The notes below the pieces were generated by a model. It ran no database searches. It was not told the DNA's origin and saw only the letters and a program-made list of their open reading frames with translations. A program made the position numbers and the translations under genes. 64,000 bases of DNA from Oscillospiraceae bacterium (GTDB lineage Bacteria > Bacillota > Clostridia > Oscillospirales > Acutalibacteraceae): positions 111,927 to 175,926 of the forward strand of contig DPOR01000005.1 of NCBI GenBank assembly GCA_003538135.1. Direction: 5' to 3'. This document shows positions 50,318-58,637 of this stretch, piece by piece (the stretch's first letter is position 1; every line of letters starts with the position of its first letter).

Positions 50318-51010
50318 TTAATTTCCGCTTCTGAGCAACTCCGTTAGAACCGCAGCCGAATTCTTTGCGGCAAGGGCGATAAAATTTGAATAATCCATGA
50401 AAGATGAGCCGTCCGCCGCATCGGATATGGCGCGGATAACGCAGAACGGGACTTTGTTCACATAGCAAACCTGACCTATCGCCGCGCCCTCCATTTCGCA
50501 GGCTAAGGCGCCGAAGGTCTCCGAAATATATTTCTTCTTCTCTGCGCTGTTTACAAAGCAGTCGCCCGAGGCAATTTTGCCCTTGACGCATCTGATGCCG
50601 CCGACACCCTCGGCTGCGGTGCAGATTTTATCGGCAAGCTCGCCGTCGGCGGGGATATCGACTATATTTATGCCCGATATCATGCCCACAGGGTCGCCGA
50701 GCGGACTCGTGTCCATGTCGTGCTCAACGACATAATCGCTGACTACTATATCGCCTATATTGAGGCTCGTGCTCAGGCTTCCGGCGACGCCTGTGTTTAT
50801 TATCCTGTCGGGAGAATAGAGCAAGATCATAGTCTGAGCGCACATCGCCGCGAACACCTTGCCTATTCCGCAAACAGCGGTAACTACCTCGCGCCCGCAG
50901 AGCGTGCCGCTCGTGAACTCGATGCCGCTGACTGTCCTTGTCTGCCTGTTCTCCATCTGCGCGTTGAGCGCCTCTATCTCGATTTTCATCGCTCCGATTA
51001 TTCCGGTCAT
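50318..51010 (-). CDS. mtnN: 5'-methylthioadenosine/S-adenosylhomocysteine nucleosidase
   Basis: 230 aa. Hydrolyses SAH to S-ribosylhomocysteine and adenine. TGIIGAMKIEIEALNAQM at the start, NTGVAGSLSTSLNIGDIVVS, CEMEGAAIGQVCYVNKVPF (nucleoside-binding Met-Glu) and IRAISDAADG (catalytic Asp). ATG at 51010 after AAGGAGA. It lies 13 nt downstream of luxS, so the two consecutive steps of SAH recycling are in one operon. Confidence 0.95.
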   Translation of the reverse strand: MTGIIGAMKIEIEALNAQMENRQTRTVSGIEFTSGTLCGREVVTAVCGIGKVFAAMCAQTMILLYSPDRIINTGVAGSLSTSLNIGDIVVSDYVVEHDMDTSPLGDPVGMISGINIVDIPADGELADKICTAAEGVGGIRCVKGKIASGDCFVNSAEKKKYISETFGALACEMEGAAIGQVCYVNKVPFCVIRAISDAADGSSFMDYSNFIALAAKNSAAVLTELLRSGN

Positions 51011-51023
51011 GGCTGTCTCCTTT

Positions 51024-51479
51024 TTACTCCGTGGGATATTTGAAATCCTGCTCGCGGCTCTCGAGCTCTTTGAGATAACGTGCCGCCTCTTTGTGCGCCG
51101 CCTCGATGCTGAGCTCCTTATAGTTGCCGCACTCCTTGCGCGATGCACCGAACATCTCCGGTGCGTCAATAGTCTTTCTCAGCGCCTCTTTGACTTTTTC
51201 GAGCGCGCGCTCATGGTTCTGCGTGCGCATGAGCAGATAAAATCCCGTGCGGCAGCCCATGGGGCCGAAGTATATGACATCTTCCGCCGCGTCCGAATTG
51301 CGCAGGAACGTTGCGAGCATATGCTCCATAGAATGCATGGTGACATTGTCCATATAGTCGCCGCAGTTCGGCTTGCGGGTGCGAAGATCGTATGTCGTTA
51401 TGTCGCCGTCGATACGCGAGACGTACATCCCCGGAACTATATAGTCGTGGTCGACGGAAAAGCTGGTTATTCGCTGCAT
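51024..51479 (-). CDS. luxS: S-ribosylhomocysteine lyase
   Basis: 151 aa. Cleaves S-ribosylhomocysteine to homocysteine and DPD, the AI-2 precursor. Metal site TMHSMEHMLATFLRN (HxxEH) plus the Cys in GASRKECGNYKELS (third ligand region); catalytic Cys in GPMGCRTGFYLL. AAAAGGAGGCCC upstream. First gene of luxS-mtnN. Confidence 0.96.
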   Translation of the reverse strand: MQRITSFSVDHDYIVPGMYVSRIDGDITTYDLRTRKPNCGDYMDNVTMHSMEHMLATFLRNSDAAEDVIYFGPMGCRTGFYLLMRTQNHERALEKVKEALRKTIDAPEMFGASRKECGNYKELSIEAAHKEAARYLKELESREQDFKYPTE

Positions 51480-51511
51480 AAAAAAGGGCCTCCTTTTCTC
51501 AGGCAGATGAA

Positions 51512-51540
51512 ATTATACCACACGTTGCCCGTATATTCAA
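51512..51540 (-). promoter_or_regulatory. Promoter of luxS-mtnN
   Basis: Minus strand TTGAAT (51540-51535), 17-nt spacer, TATAAT (51517-51512). Confidence 0.83.
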
Positions 51541-51672
51541 TGTATATAATCGCCCGGAGCGGTAAAAATAAGTCTAAAGTAGGGCTTTAAACGGGAATCT
51601 TCTTTTTTGAGGACATCGCGGCCGGGCTTATCGCAAAAAGACTCGAAATTTTTACCAAACGATATTTTTCTG

Positions 51673-51701
51673 TTGACTCTTGACGCACATTCGTGTAGAA
51701 T
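51673..51701 (+). promoter_or_regulatory. Promoter of the CDF transporter gene
   Basis: TTGACT (51673-51678), 17-nt spacer, TAGAAT (51696-51701). Confidence 0.78.
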
Positions 51702-51707
51702 GATGGA

Positions 51708-51838
51708 GCAGTATATTTTACACAGATTTTACAATAGAACTCTGAAAAGAGTTGTTTATTTCCGCGAAAGCTTGAGAAGCTCCGCCCTGCCCTTTTCCCG
51801 GGGCAAAAAAGGAGCGGCTTTCCCTGTTCGGGTGAACC
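51708..51838 (+). promoter_or_regulatory. Structured 5' leader of the CDF transporter gene, unassigned
   Basis: About 130 nt between promoter and ATG. Two hairpins are readable: AACTCTGAAAAGAGTT (51738-51753) and GCTCCGCCCTGCCCTTTTCC closing with GGGGCAAAAAAGGAGC (51779-51815). The length and structure suggest leader-level control, plausibly metal-responsive given the product, but it does not match the riboswitch classes I can recognise. Confidence 0.4.
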
Positions 51839-52669
51839 ATGAAAAGAAACGATAAAATAACAGTTATAACCTGCGCGGCGGCATTCGCTCTGAATGTCGC
51901 TCTGTTTTCCGTTAAGCTCTATGTCGGTCTGAGCGCAAACAGCATCAGCATATATTCGGACGCCGTGAACAATATGTTCGACAGCCTGTCGGGACTCGCG
52001 GCGTTTATTTGCTTTGCCGCCCTGCTGAGCTCGACGAGCGAGGCTGCGCGCGCGATAATCAAAAAGTCCGAGCAGTTTTTCTCGTTCGTGATGTCGGTGA
52101 TAATACTTCTTACCGGCCTTTATTTCGCATATAATTCGCTCGAGAGACTGTTCTATCCCACACCTATATCATATCTCACGCACTATCTCGTGCTGCTGAT
52201 GATAACAGTCGCAGTGAAGCTCATTATGTTCTTCGCCTACCGCGGCGTTTACCGCGTCACGGGCTCGCCGATAATAAAAGTCATGGCGGCGGACAGCCTA
52301 CTCGACTGCTTCATTACCCTCGCCACCGTAATGAGCCTCACCGTGTCGCAGTATGCCGAGTTCGCTATAGACGCGGTGTTCGGCATAGTTATAAGCATAG
52401 CGCTCATTATCTCCGCGCTGAAGCTCGCCAAGAAGTCCGGCGCCGTCATGCTCGACTTTGTCGGGAGCGAAAAGCGCGAGGAAACAGAGGAAATATTTTC
52501 GTCGCTCGGCGTTGAGGTCGAATATATCACCTACCGCCGCACGGGGACGGAGACCGAGGCATTTGTAAAGCCCGTATTCCCCGAAAACTCGGACGAGGAC
52601 AAAATAACGCAAACGCTCGTCACTGCCTGCAAAGAAAAAGGCGTGACCCTGCACATATTAAAGATCTGA
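51839..52669 (+). CDS. Cation diffusion facilitator family transporter (276 aa)
   Basis: Five or six transmembrane helices. Metal-site pattern in helix 2, SIYSDAVNNMFDSLSG (D-x6-D rather than the common Asp/Asn-x3-Asp), and in helix 5, VMAADSLLDCFITLATV (DxxxD, more typical of Mn or Fe carriers than the Zn HxxxD). The cytoplasmic C-terminal domain (about 205-276) has alternating strands ending HILKI. Proton-coupled efflux of a divalent metal. Ribosome site is weak (GGGTGAACC). Confidence 0.85.
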   Translation: MKRNDKITVITCAAAFALNVALFSVKLYVGLSANSISIYSDAVNNMFDSLSGLAAFICFAALLSSTSEAARAIIKKSEQFFSFVMSVIILLTGLYFAYNSLERLFYPTPISYLTHYLVLLMITVAVKLIMFFAYRGVYRVTGSPIIKVMAADSLLDCFITLATVMSLTVSQYAEFAIDAVFGIVISIALIISALKLAKKSGAVMLDFVGSEKREETEEIFSSLGVEVEYITYRRTGTETEAFVKPVFPENSDEDKITQTLVTACKEKGVTLHILKI

Positions 52670-52691
52670 GGAGTCATGAAAGGAGAAAAAA

Positions 52692-53972
52692 ATGAAAGAA
52701 AAGAAGCAAAAAGACCCCGGGAAGAAAAAAACAGCCCGCATCGTCGTAGGCTCGATATTCGGCGTTTTCGCGCTGTTCGTGCTGACCGTCGTTATGATAA
52801 CGGTTATCGGCAACAAGGCGCTTATCAAGCGCGCAAAGAGCTATGACCCCGCGGTAATCGAGAATCAGCTCGTGCCCGAAAAGGACGAAAACGGCTACTG
52901 GACCTTCACCACCGACAGAGACCTCAAGGTCATGCAGCTGACCGACATACATATCGGCGGCGGCTGGCTCTCTCTCAAGCAGGACTCGCAGGCGCTCAAC
53001 GCGGTAGCCACGATGATCCAGGCGGAGAAGCCCGACCTCGTAGTTGTTACGGGCGACATGGCGTTCCCTGTTTTCTTCAAGGCAGGCACATTCAATAATC
53101 TCTTGTCCGCCAAGGAGTTCGCCGCGCTCATGGAGAGACTCGGCGTATATTGGACGGTCGCCTTCGGCAACCACGATTCCGAGATCTACAGCTACTACTC
53201 CCGCGAGAAGGTCGCAGACTTCTACGGCAGCCCGGAATTCAAATACTGCCTGTTCCAAAAGGGACCCGACGACGTTGACGGCTACGGCAACCAGATAATA
53301 AACGTCAAGAACTCCAAGGGACTGCTCACTCAGTCGATTTACATATTCGACAGCCACTCCTACACCGACGGCGACTACTTCGGAATAATGTGGAAGTACG
53401 ACAACATCCACGACAATCAGATAGAGTGGTACAGAGACAACGTAAATCTTATGAACAAGCAGAACAACGCGCGTCTCAAGGAGCTGGGTATGCCCGAGGA
53501 TTCGGATGTCAAGTCCATAGCCTTCCTCCACATTCCGCTCCCGGAGCTGCGCACCGCGTGGTACGAATACATGGCTAACGGCTTTAAGGATACCGAGGAT
53601 GTCAAGTATGTCTACGGCAAGGCCGGTGAGGGCAAGAAGATAATCTACTGCGGTCAGCGCCAGGACAATCTGTTCAAGACCATGCAGGAGCTCGGCTCGA
53701 CAAAGGGCATCTTCTACGGACACGACCATGACAACAACTTCTCCATTTACTACAAGGGCATTCGAATGACCTACAGCTACAGCGTCGACTACCTCGCCTA
53801 CTCGGGAATCAACAAGCGCGGCTCACAGCGCGGCTGCACGATAATAACCCTTTCCCCCGACGGCACCTTCGACTGCAAGGCCGAGAACTACTATCAGGAT
53901 AAGTATCAGAGTCAGTTCGGAAAAGAAGAGGTCACCATGCAGGAGGTCACCGAGGCTTCGACCCACCTTTAA
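52692..53972 (+). CDS. Membrane-anchored metallophosphoesterase (426 aa)
   Basis: Lysine-rich start, one membrane helix (about 18-40), then a calcineurin-like phosphoesterase domain. Motifs: VMQLTDIHIGGGW (DxH), VVVTGDMAF (GD), AFGNHDSE (GNHD), SIAFLHIPLPEL (His) and GIFYGHDHDNNF (GHxH). Dimetal hydrolase acting outside the membrane; substrate unknown. ATG at 52692 after AAAGGAG, 22 nt downstream of the CDF gene. Confidence 0.9.
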   Translation: MKEKKQKDPGKKKTARIVVGSIFGVFALFVLTVVMITVIGNKALIKRAKSYDPAVIENQLVPEKDENGYWTFTTDRDLKVMQLTDIHIGGGWLSLKQDSQALNAVATMIQAEKPDLVVVTGDMAFPVFFKAGTFNNLLSAKEFAALMERLGVYWTVAFGNHDSEIYSYYSREKVADFYGSPEFKYCLFQKGPDDVDGYGNQIINVKNSKGLLTQSIYIFDSHSYTDGDYFGIMWKYDNIHDNQIEWYRDNVNLMNKQNNARLKELGMPEDSDVKSIAFLHIPLPELRTAWYEYMANGFKDTEDVKYVYGKAGEGKKIIYCGQRQDNLFKTMQELGSTKGIFYGHDHDNNFSIYYKGIRMTYSYSVDYLAYSGINKRGSQRGCTIITLSPDGTFDCKAENYYQDKYQSQFGKEEVTMQEVTEASTHL

Positions 53973-54006
53973 TATACCGCCCGCAGGCCTATAAGCATAA
54001 AAAAGC

Positions 54007-54044
54007 AATCCTACCCGAGGAACATCCCTTGGGTAGGATTTTTG
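54007..54044 (+). terminator. Terminator of the metallophosphoesterase gene (copy 2 of a duplicated terminator)
   Basis: AATCCTACCC and GGGTAGGATT with an inner GAGG/CCTT stem, followed by TTTTG and GTATACGGC, as at 36052-36087. Confidence 0.87.
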
Positions 54045-54128
54045 TGTATACGGCACGGCGAAGCGGAGATTTAGGGTTGTTGTCCGGGGTTGCCGATTTT
54101 TCCTTGTTTTTTTATTTTTAGATGTCCT

Positions 54129-54545
54129 TTTGTAGGGGTCGGCGACTCGACGACCCTTTGACGCGCCAGCGGCACGATGTTAGACTATAAAATTTTTACC
54201 CTCTGCCTTCGCTACCTACCTTAACTAAATATTTTATCTCTTACAGCGTTTCGGCATTTTCTTTTTATTTGAAAAAGAAAACGCCTGCAAAAGAAAAGCA
54301 AACTCAGGGCTTCGCCCCGAGACCCCGCGAACGCCGCGCCGCAGTACATAGGTTTCTCTTCTCAGTAGGCAGCTCGGCACATTCGCCCGCAAACGCGCTG
54401 GAGCTTGAACGAGTGCGGGCTCGTGCGGCTTGCGTTGCAAGCCGTCCCCTCGCGTCCTCAGTTAGCTTGTTCCACTGCGACGCGGCTATTGGTGGCTTGT
54501 TCCTCATAATTTATCAAGTCGCTTGCTTTACCTTTTGCGAATCTC
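54129..54545 (+). repeat. Long dispersed element, copy A (about 0.42 kb)
   Basis: Starts TGTAGGGGTCGGCGACTCGA, passes through CAGCGGCACGATGTTA, TCGCTACCTACCTTA, GAAAAAGAAAACGCCTGC, TCAGGGCTTCGCCCCGAGAC and TCGGCACATTCGCCCGCAAA, and ends near ATCAAGTCGCTTGCTTTACC. Copy B is inverted at 61557-62092 and copy C is cut by the window edge at 63780-64000. An open frame of about 90 codons runs through it, but without a conserved start context. Probably non-coding. Confidence 0.82.
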
Positions 54546-54589
54546 CTCATTAGTATTTTTCGTGTTCTACGGATTTAGAATAGCCGTAA

Positions 54590-54735
54590 ATACCGCATAA
54601 ACCGCAAGCGGATGATATTTCCCCTACACGGTTAAATATACATCAGCCTCTGTATTTTCTGTAGCCGAACAAAGTTCACCCTGCGGTATACCTCTTGCAG
54701 CTGCGCTGTATCTTCCGATTTGTCCCCCTCTTTCC
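54590..54735. repeat. Short dispersed modules next to copy A
   Basis: TAAACCGCAAGCGGATGATA and CCCCTACACGGTTA (module of 3340-3375), then a degraded form of the 3890-3935 module (CTGCGGTATACCTCTTGCAG). Together with copy A this fills the 840-nt gap between 53973 and 54814. Confidence 0.7.
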
Positions 54736-54749
54736 CGCACCGCACATAA

Positions 54750-54792
54750 AAATCCTGCCCGACAACGCCGCGGACAGGATTCTGTTCTTCCG
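54750..54792 (-). terminator. Terminator of the 2-hydroxyacid dehydrogenase gene
   Basis: On the minus strand AATCCTGTCC and GGGCAGGATT pair around GCGGCGTTGTC and are followed by TTTATG. Confidence 0.85.
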
Positions 54793-54814
54793 AAACCACG
54801 GGGCGTGTTCTCTT

Positions 54815-55756
54815 TCAGTAGCCTCGGACGAAATCTATTTCATTGATTATCTCCTCGCCCGAGATGTAGCGGCGCAGGTTTTCGAGACAGATGTCCCATA
54901 TCTTTCTCTCGGTCGCCGGGTCGTGACCGAAGCCGCGCCCTGATATGTGCGGCGTTATCAGCACATTCGGCATACTCCACAGCGGGGAATCCGCCGCGAG
55001 CGGCTCTTTTTCGAGCACGTCCAATACCGCGCCCGCTATCCGCCTCTCCTCAAGTGCACGCGTGAGCGCGGGAGTGTCGATGAGGCTTCCTCTGCCGACG
55101 TTTATAAGCAGCGCGTCACTTTTCATCAGGGCGAATTTTTTGCCGTCCAAAATATGTCCCGTCTCTTTAGTGTTCGGCAGGCAGCCTATTATCAAATCCG
55201 CTTGCGGCAGCAGGCTGTCGAGGTTCGAGAGGGTGTGTATCTCTTCAAAATATTGCGCGGGAGCGCCCGTTCTGCGAACGCCGATATTTTTTGTCCCGAA
55301 CGCGGATAAGCGCTTTGCGACGTTCGAGCCTATGTCGCCCGTGCCGAGAATGAGCGCAGTCTTGCCCTCGAGAGTGCGCTCCGCTCCCGCATCGCGCCAG
55401 AGCGCCGAGCGCTGATTTTCGATATATTCGGGAAACCGCCTGTACAGGCAAAGCACAGCGCCGACAACATATTCGGAAATGACTCCGCCGAACGCACCGG
55501 ACGCAGTCGCGAGCCTTATCCCCTGCGGAAAAGCGCCGTCGCAGGTGTATATATCCGCGCCCGCCCAGGTCATCTGAATAAATTTCAGGCTTTTCGCCTG
55601 TCGTATTTTTTCCGTGCGCGGCTCGCCTATAACCGCTTCGGCGTCGCCTATATCGCTTTTTCTGTCTCCAAAAGAAAATACGCAGCTGTTTTCAAACTCC
55701 CTTAGCCGCCGTTTAACTTCGTCGCTGCACGGTGCGGTTATCAGAACCTCTGTCAT
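54815..55756 (-). CDS. D-2-hydroxyacid dehydrogenase, NAD-dependent (313 aa)
   Basis: NAD motif LILGTGDIGSNVAKRLSAFG (GxGxxG, about 140-160). Catalytic residues: Arg in NVGRGSLIDTPAL, Glu in DVLEKEPLAADSPLW, His in VLITPHISGRG. QMTWAGADIYT in the substrate domain. The subfamily is closest to GhrA/SerA-like dehydrogenases of unknown substrate. ATG at 55756 after GAGGTGATCGC. Confidence 0.9.
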   Translation of the reverse strand: MTEVLITAPCSDEVKRRLREFENSCVFSFGDRKSDIGDAEAVIGEPRTEKIRQAKSLKFIQMTWAGADIYTCDGAFPQGIRLATASGAFGGVISEYVVGAVLCLYRRFPEYIENQRSALWRDAGAERTLEGKTALILGTGDIGSNVAKRLSAFGTKNIGVRRTGAPAQYFEEIHTLSNLDSLLPQADLIIGCLPNTKETGHILDGKKFALMKSDALLINVGRGSLIDTPALTRALEERRIAGAVLDVLEKEPLAADSPLWSMPNVLITPHISGRGFGHDPATERKIWDICLENLRRYISGEEIINEIDFVRGY

Positions 55757-55789
55757 GCGATCACCTCATTGAATTTTATGCATGCCGAT

Positions 55790-55823
55790 AAAATTTATCC
55801 CCCCGCGGTGCGGAGGGATTTTT
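55790..55823 (-). terminator. Terminator of parA-parB
   Basis: On the minus strand ATCCCTCCGCACCGCGGGGG closes into a GC hairpin followed by ATAAATTTTAT; stem imperfect. Confidence 0.6.
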
Positions 55824-55825
55824 TA

Positions 55826-56695
55826 TCAGTCGCCCAGGCTCTTGAGCGCGTCTGCCAGGCGGGACAGATCCTCTTTGTCGAAGAAATCTATCTCGAGCAC
55901 TCCGCTCTCCTTGCCGGGCTTCGTGCCGACCTTGACCTTTCTTCCGAGGAAGTCGGTCAGGGCGAGTTCTACTTCATCGTAGTAGCTCGCACGGCGGGTG
56001 GCGGGCTTCTCCGCCTTGGGCTCTTTATTTCTTTTTTTGACTAATTTTTCAACATCGCGGACGGTCAGTCCCTTTTCGATGACTATATCCGCCGTCTCGA
56101 TTATGTCCTGCTCATCCCTGAAGCCGAGCAGGGCGCGGGCGTGACCGGGCGAGAGCTTGCCGTCCGAGACGAGCGCAATGACGCTGTCCGGAAGCTTTAA
56201 CAGTCTCAGCGCGTTCGCTATCGCGGGGCGGGACTTGCCTACGCGCTCCGCCGCCTCATCCTGAGTTAAGGAGAGCGTGTCCATGAGCGCTTTTATGCCC
56301 TGCGCCTCTTCAATCGCGTTGAGGTCCTCGCGCTGGAGATTTTCAATCAGGGCGAGAGCCATAGCCTCGTCGTCGCTGAGCTCTTTTATAACGACGGGAA
56401 CCTCCGTCAGCCCCGCCATGCGCGAGGCGCGCCAGCGGCGTTCGCCGGCGACGAGCTGATAGCTGCCGTCGGGCATCGGGCGCACAAGAAGCGGCTGAAT
56501 GACTCCGTGCTTCGCTATGCTGTCCGCAAGCTCGGCGAGCGCATCCTCGTCGAAAACTTTTCTCGGCTGGTCGCGGTTGGGCTCGATGTCCATAGTCTTG
56601 AGCTTGACCGCTCCGGTCGAAGATATCTCTTCAATTGAGTTGTCGGCAAACAGGGCGTCAAGCCCGCGGCCGAGTCCGCCTTTTTTTGCTGCCAT
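55826..56695 (-). CDS. parB: Chromosome-partitioning protein ParB
   Basis: 289 aa. CTPase motifs VAGERRWRASRMAG (GERRxRA) and ENLQREDLNAIEEAQG, HTH with LTQDEAAERVGKSRPAIANALR, and a C-terminal dimerisation domain. The start MAAKKGGLGRGLDALFADN carries the conserved LGRGLxAL box that stimulates ParA. ATG at 56695 after GGGGAGGA. Binds the parS sites at 57583 and 59722. Confidence 0.96.
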   Translation of the reverse strand: MAAKKGGLGRGLDALFADNSIEEISSTGAVKLKTMDIEPNRDQPRKVFDEDALAELADSIAKHGVIQPLLVRPMPDGSYQLVAGERRWRASRMAGLTEVPVVIKELSDDEAMALALIENLQREDLNAIEEAQGIKALMDTLSLTQDEAAERVGKSRPAIANALRLLKLPDSVIALVSDGKLSPGHARALLGFRDEQDIIETADIVIEKGLTVRDVEKLVKKRNKEPKAEKPATRRASYYDEVELALTDFLGRKVKVGTKPGKESGVLEIDFFDKEDLSRLADALKSLGD

Positions 56696-56714
56696 TTGTG
56701 TCCTCCCCTTTCGC

Positions 56715-57491
56715 TCAGTCAGCATTCTTTCCGTTGAGTCTCAGGAACTCGTCGGCAAAGTCGTTATATGCGCTCGTGCCCTTGGAGCTCCTGTCATAGT
56801 ACATTATCGGCTGCCCGAAGCTCGGCGCCTCTGAGAGTCTGACGTTTCTCGGAATGACAGAGGAATAGACCTTCTTGGGGAAGAAGCGCTTGACCTCGTC
56901 CACGACCTGCTGAGTGAGATTGAGTCTGCCGTCGTACATCGTGAGCAGAACGCCCTCTATCTCTATCATCGGGTTATATAATCTCTTTACCTGCCTGACT
57001 GTCGACATAAGCTGTGACAGACCCTCGAGCGCGTAGTATTCACACTGGATAGGCACCATGACAGTGTCCGACGCGCACAGGGCATTGAGGGTAATAAGTC
57101 CGAGCGAGGGCGGGCAGTCGAAGAATATAAAGTCGAAATCCGCCTTAACGGGAGCTATTGCCGTTTTGAGTCTGCTCTCGCGGCGATCCATGTCAACGAG
57201 CTCAAGCTCCGCGCCGGCGAGCGCCATGTTTGACGGCAGCACCCAGACGTTATCGTATTCGCTCTCTATGATAACATCTTTGGCAGGGACGGAGTTTATC
57301 ATCACATCGTAAGCCGACTGATCGAGAGCGCGCTTGTTTATGCCCAGTCCGCTTGTCGCGTTGCCCTGCGGGTCAATGTCCGCAAGGAGAACCTTATACC
57401 CTTTGTCGCCGACGGCAGCCGCGAGGTTGACCGCCGAGGTCGTCTTGCCGACGCCGCCCTTCTGATTGACTATTGCAATAACCTTTCCCAA
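56715..57491 (-). CDS. parA: Chromosome-partitioning ATPase ParA (Soj)
   Basis: 258 aa. Deviant Walker A NQKGGVGKTTSAVNLAA, LLADIDPQGNATSG, Walker B FIFFDCPPSLGLITLNAL. Start taken as TTG at 57491 (AAAGGAG 8 nt upstream), giving MGKVIAIVNQKGG, the usual ParA N-terminus. The frame is open another 78 codons upstream, but that stretch runs through the promoter and parS. 20 nt upstream of parB. Confidence 0.95.
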   Translation of the reverse strand: MGKVIAIVNQKGGVGKTTSAVNLAAAVGDKGYKVLLADIDPQGNATSGLGINKRALDQSAYDVMINSVPAKDVIIESEYDNVWVLPSNMALAGAELELVDMDRRESRLKTAIAPVKADFDFIFFDCPPSLGLITLNALCASDTVMVPIQCEYYALEGLSQLMSTVRQVKRLYNPMIEIEGVLLTMYDGRLNLTQQVVDEVKRFFPKKVYSSVIPRNVRLSEAPSFGQPIMYYDRSSKGTSAYNDFADEFLRLNGKNAD

Positions 57492-57534
57492 AACGAAGAC
57501 TCCTTTGCCTTTTTCGGCCAAAAATACTGCAAAA

Positions 57535-57563
57535 ATTATACCACAACGCCCCGAAAAGGTCAA
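57535..57563 (-). promoter_or_regulatory. Promoter of parA-parB
   Basis: Minus strand TTGACC (57563-57558), 17-nt spacer, TATAAT (57540-57535). The parS site begins 20 bp upstream of the -35 box. Confidence 0.85.
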
Positions 57564-57582
57564 TCGGAATATTGTACAGCGA

Positions 57583-57598
57583 TGTTTCACGTGAAACA
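57583..57598. promoter_or_regulatory. parS centromere site
   Basis: TGTTTCACGTGAAACA, a perfect match to the conserved 16-bp palindrome bound by ParB. It lies between noc and the parA promoter, so ParB loading may also affect that promoter. Confidence 0.97.
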
Positions 57599-57608
57599 TT
57601 GAAACAGC

Positions 57609-57638
57609 AAAGCGGCAGGTTTTATATAAAAACCTGCC
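57609..57638 (-). terminator. Hairpin terminator after noc
   Basis: GCGGCAGGTTTT and AAAACCTGCCGC pair perfectly around TATA; on the minus strand TTTGCTGTTTC follows. Confidence 0.82.
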
Positions 57639-57702
57639 GCCCTGCCGTGATGTGGGGTGTGAAAGAGAAAGATATGGTAATGGGAGATTGTCTGTTTTAT
57701 GC

Positions 57703-58512
57703 TCAGCCCGCGCTTTGGCAGGCAAATTCCTTGGGGATTCGCACCGTGAACTCTATGCTGTCCTGCGTCTCCGTGCGCAGAGCCTCGGCCTTTATCCCCG
57801 CCTCGCGCATGGTGTCCACCGCATGGTTTATTGTATTGACGAAGATGCGTACATCTTTAAAAAGCTTTATAACCCGCGGCTTCTGCGCGGTCTCGTCCTC
57901 CAGAATCGCGTTGACGAGCCTCTCGGTCTGCGCGACGTTGAGAGATCGCTTTATCACCGTGTCTGCGGCGGCGTGCAGCTTGTCCTCATTTTCGATTCTC
58001 AGCAGGGCTCGGGCGTGGCGTTCCGTCAGCTCGGCCGCGATTATCTTCTCGCGCACCTCCTCCGGCAGGCGCAGAAGGCGCAGCTTGTTTGACACGGTGG
58101 ACGGAGCTTTTCCGAGCTTCTCGGATATCTGCGCCCTGTCGAGCCCGAATTTTTCGCCGAGTGACTCAATGGCAAGCGCCTCCTCGAAGAAGTTCAGATC
58201 GCGCCGCTGCAAATTCTCTATCACCGAGTAGACGGCCGCCTGTGCCGAGTCCGCATTGATAACAATGCACGGCACGCGGTCAAAGCCCGATTCCGCGGCG
58301 GCTCGGAGTCTCCGCTCCCCCGCTATCAGCTCATAGCTGCCGTCCGCGTCCTGTGCGCGCACGGAGAGCGGCTGCAAAATCCCGTTGCGGCGTATGCTCT
58401 CGCCGAGAGACGCGAGCTCGGCGGAGTCGAAGTGTTTTCGCGGCTGATTCGGATTTGTTTTTATTCTGTCTACGGGTATCAGCAGAACCGCTCCGGCTTT
58501 TTTAACGTCCAT
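57703..58512 (-). CDS. noc: ParB-family nucleoid occlusion protein Noc
   Basis: 269 aa. ParB-like CTPase region PVDRIKTNPNQPRKHFDSAE, LIAGERRLRAAAESGFDRVP, VIENLQRRDLNFFEEALAIE, and HTH LDRAQISEKLGKAPSTVSNK. It differs from the ParB downstream in lacking the LGRGL box. The second, diverged parB copy between rsmG and parA is the usual place of noc in Firmicutes. The B. subtilis N-terminal amphipathic helix is not obvious here. ATG at 58512 after GAAAGGAC. Confidence 0.88.
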   Translation of the reverse strand: MDVKKAGAVLLIPVDRIKTNPNQPRKHFDSAELASLGESIRRNGILQPLSVRAQDADGSYELIAGERRLRAAAESGFDRVPCIVINADSAQAAVYSVIENLQRRDLNFFEEALAIESLGEKFGLDRAQISEKLGKAPSTVSNKLRLLRLPEEVREKIIAAELTERHARALLRIENEDKLHAAADTVIKRSLNVAQTERLVNAILEDETAQKPRVIKLFKDVRIFVNTINHAVDTMREAGIKAEALRTETQDSIEFTVRIPKEFACQSAG

Positions 58513-58637
58513 GGCACTTGTCCTTTCCGAGAATAGAAGAACCGCCGTTCCTCTGTGATAAAAGCATATCACCGGGAATGGCGGTTGTCCACTGTTTTCG
58601 GTCGGGCAAAAACGAGCCGTTCGGAAGCGTTTCTTCT

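Noticed and set aside
51708..51838. NiCo or Mn (yybP-ykoY) riboswitch upstream of the CDF gene
   Set aside because: The conserved cores of these classes could not be found; reported only as an unassigned leader.
54269..54553. Small protein gene MKKKTPAKEKQTQG... in copy A, also in copy B
   Set aside because: The frame is shared only because the repeat is shared; no ribosome site, and the rest of the frame diverges with the insertion in copy B.
57492..57725. N-terminal extension of ParA
   Set aside because: The extension would cross the parA promoter and the parS palindrome; TTG 57491 has a good ribosome site.
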